Assembly (NCBI GenBank): GCA_028280715.1
Contig: JANQLG010000033.1
Location: 124,001-188,000, forward strand
Direction of reading: 5' to 3'
Source of the DNA: Spongiibacteraceae bacterium
Lineage (GTDB): Bacteria > Pseudomonadota > Gammaproteobacteria > Pseudomonadales > Dasaniaceae
DNA: 64,000 nucleotides
The notes beneath the pieces are model-generated. The model saw only the letters and a program-made list of their open reading frames with translations. It ran no database searches and had not been told where the DNA came from. The position numbers and the translations under genes are program-made. Below are positions 63,139-64,000 of this stretch, piece after piece; the first letter of the stretch is position 1; every line of letters begins with the position of its first letter.

Positions 63139-64000
63139 ATGAACGCATCATTATTGATTCAATTACCGATAAATACTCTGGAACCTTCGACGGAAGTTGA
63201 ATGGGTGCTGAGTGAAGATGGTGTGTTACTAGAGCAGGACAAGACAGCAATTGCAGAATTGACTGAACGAGTTGCTGGTTTGTGTGACGATTATGATGTC
63301 ATTGTACTGGCGCCCGCTGGCGCAGTTTTGCTGACACAAGTTTCTATTCCTTCCAAGCAATTACGTCAAATTCATCAGGCACTACCTTTTATGGTAGAGG
63401 AATTAATTGCTGAAGATATTGATAATGTTCATCTGGCGATTCCGGAAACACTCGATACCAAGAGCGATACAGTACCTGTGGCTGTAGTTAAACATAGCTT
63501 ATTGATTCACTGGCTGGATGTTCTGCATAGTTGTTCGCTATCACCAGCGATGGTTACTGCGGATTTTTTACTCTTGCCCTGGGATGAGAATAGCTGGAGC
63601 CTTTTTTGTACAGATCAGCAGTTATTTATCCGTAATGATGAATACTCTGGAATAACGGCTGAAATAGCTGATGCTGAAATTATTTTGGATAGCTTGCTGA
63701 GTGAGTGGGCAAATCAAGCCGAAGAGCCGCAAGTGCTACCGCAACTTGTGTTGATGAGTTCTGCAACATCGACCTTTGCCACGCAAAAAGCTCAGGCGAT
63801 AGCGCAAATTATTAATAAAAAATACGATAGCTTTGCAGTAAAAGAACATGTTTATCAGGAAACGCTTCTTGAGCTTATGTCAGCAGAAAGCGATCAAGCT
63901 GATGATCAAATTAATTTGTTGCAAGGTGGTTATGCAGTCAGCCAGAGTGCGGAGTTAAGCGACCCTGGCTGGCGATTAGTCGCCAGTATAGCTGGAATAG
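63139..64000 (+). CDS. gspL: Type II secretion protein GspL, N-terminal fragment
   Basis: An open frame from ATG 63139 runs to the right edge with no stop, giving 287 visible residues. The start MNASLLIQLPINTLEPSTEVEW and the later VAVVKHSLLIHWLDVLHS and TADFLLLPWDENSWSLF blocks match the actin-like cytosolic domain of GspL, which binds GspE. The membrane helix would follow beyond base 64000. It begins 17 bases after gspK and continues the gsp operon; gspM should be next. Confidence 0.85.
   Translation, partial: MNASLLIQLPINTLEPSTEVEWVLSEDGVLLEQDKTAIAELTERVAGLCDDYDVIVLAPAGAVLLTQVSIPSKQLRQIHQALPFMVEELIAEDIDNVHLAIPETLDTKSDTVPVAVVKHSLLIHWLDVLHSCSLSPAMVTADFLLLPWDENSWSLFCTDQQLFIRNDEYSGITAEIADAEIILDSLLSEWANQAEEPQVLPQLVLMSSATSTFATQKAQAIAQIINKKYDSFAVKEHVYQETLLELMSAESDQADDQINLLQGGYAVSQSAELSDPGWRLVASIAGI

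Overview
The window is a stretch of ordinary gammaproteobacterial chromosome. It has moderately AT-leaning DNA, densely packed genes and short intergenic gaps, often ended by textbook rho-independent terminators. I see no insertion sequence, prophage, CRISPR array, rRNA operon or plasmid gene. Gene content and local orders (mltG-tmk-holB-pilZ-tatD; tig-clpP-clpX-lon-hupB-ppiD; etfBA beside ETF-QO; mltD-gloB-methyltransferase-rnhA-dnaQ-nhaB-fimL; gspCD divergent from gspEFGHIJKL as in the Pseudomonas Xcp system) resemble Pseudomonas and its marine relatives (Pseudomonadales/Cellvibrionales). I cannot name the species from the sequence.

Layout. 1-3.5 kb: the end of mltG, then tmk, holB, pilZ and tatD. 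3.5-5.1 kb: a candidate structured small RNA on the minus strand, a solitary intracellular GH84-type glycosidase and tRNA-Leu(UAG). 5.2-14 kb: protein folding and quality control (trigger factor, ClpP, ClpX, Lon, HU, PpiD), with a sigma32-like promoter before lon. 14-17.3 kb: a phosphopantetheinyl transferase, a phosphoglycerate dehydrogenase-like enzyme, a lipoprotein and a DUF1285 protein. 17.4-21.1 kb: the electron-transfer flavoprotein module (ETF-QO divergent from etfBA). 21.2-31.8 kb: a CPA2 antiporter, sulfite reductase with its DUF934 partner, a 38-residue membrane protein, DUF2970, MetH, NfuA, a cold-shock protein and DAHP synthase. 32-40 kb: an AddB-like iron-sulfur nuclease, an AddA-like helicase-nuclease and RlmD. 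40-46.7 kb: two tandem paralogous membrane proteins of unknown function, RlmG, an HDOD-GAF protein, MltD and GloB. 46.9-54.6 kb: a methyltransferase, RNase HI, DNA polymerase III epsilon, NhaB, FimL, an unknown membrane protein and SohB. 54.6-64 kb: a type II secretion locus that runs off the right edge inside gspL.

Together the genes cover DNA replication and repair, protein quality control, fatty-acid/amino-acid electron transfer to quinone, sulfur assimilation into methionine, envelope turnover, Na+/H+ homeostasis, type IV pilus control (PilZ, FimL) and protein export.

Nothing here is a clear new multi-gene system. The best leads for unexplained biology are the candidate RNA at 3468-3597, the paralogous membrane pair at 40186-41275, the 38-residue protein at 24918-25034, and two long perfect palindromes at 6631-6668 and 29270-29301. 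Gene calls rest on recognised motifs and remembered family features; no database search was run.
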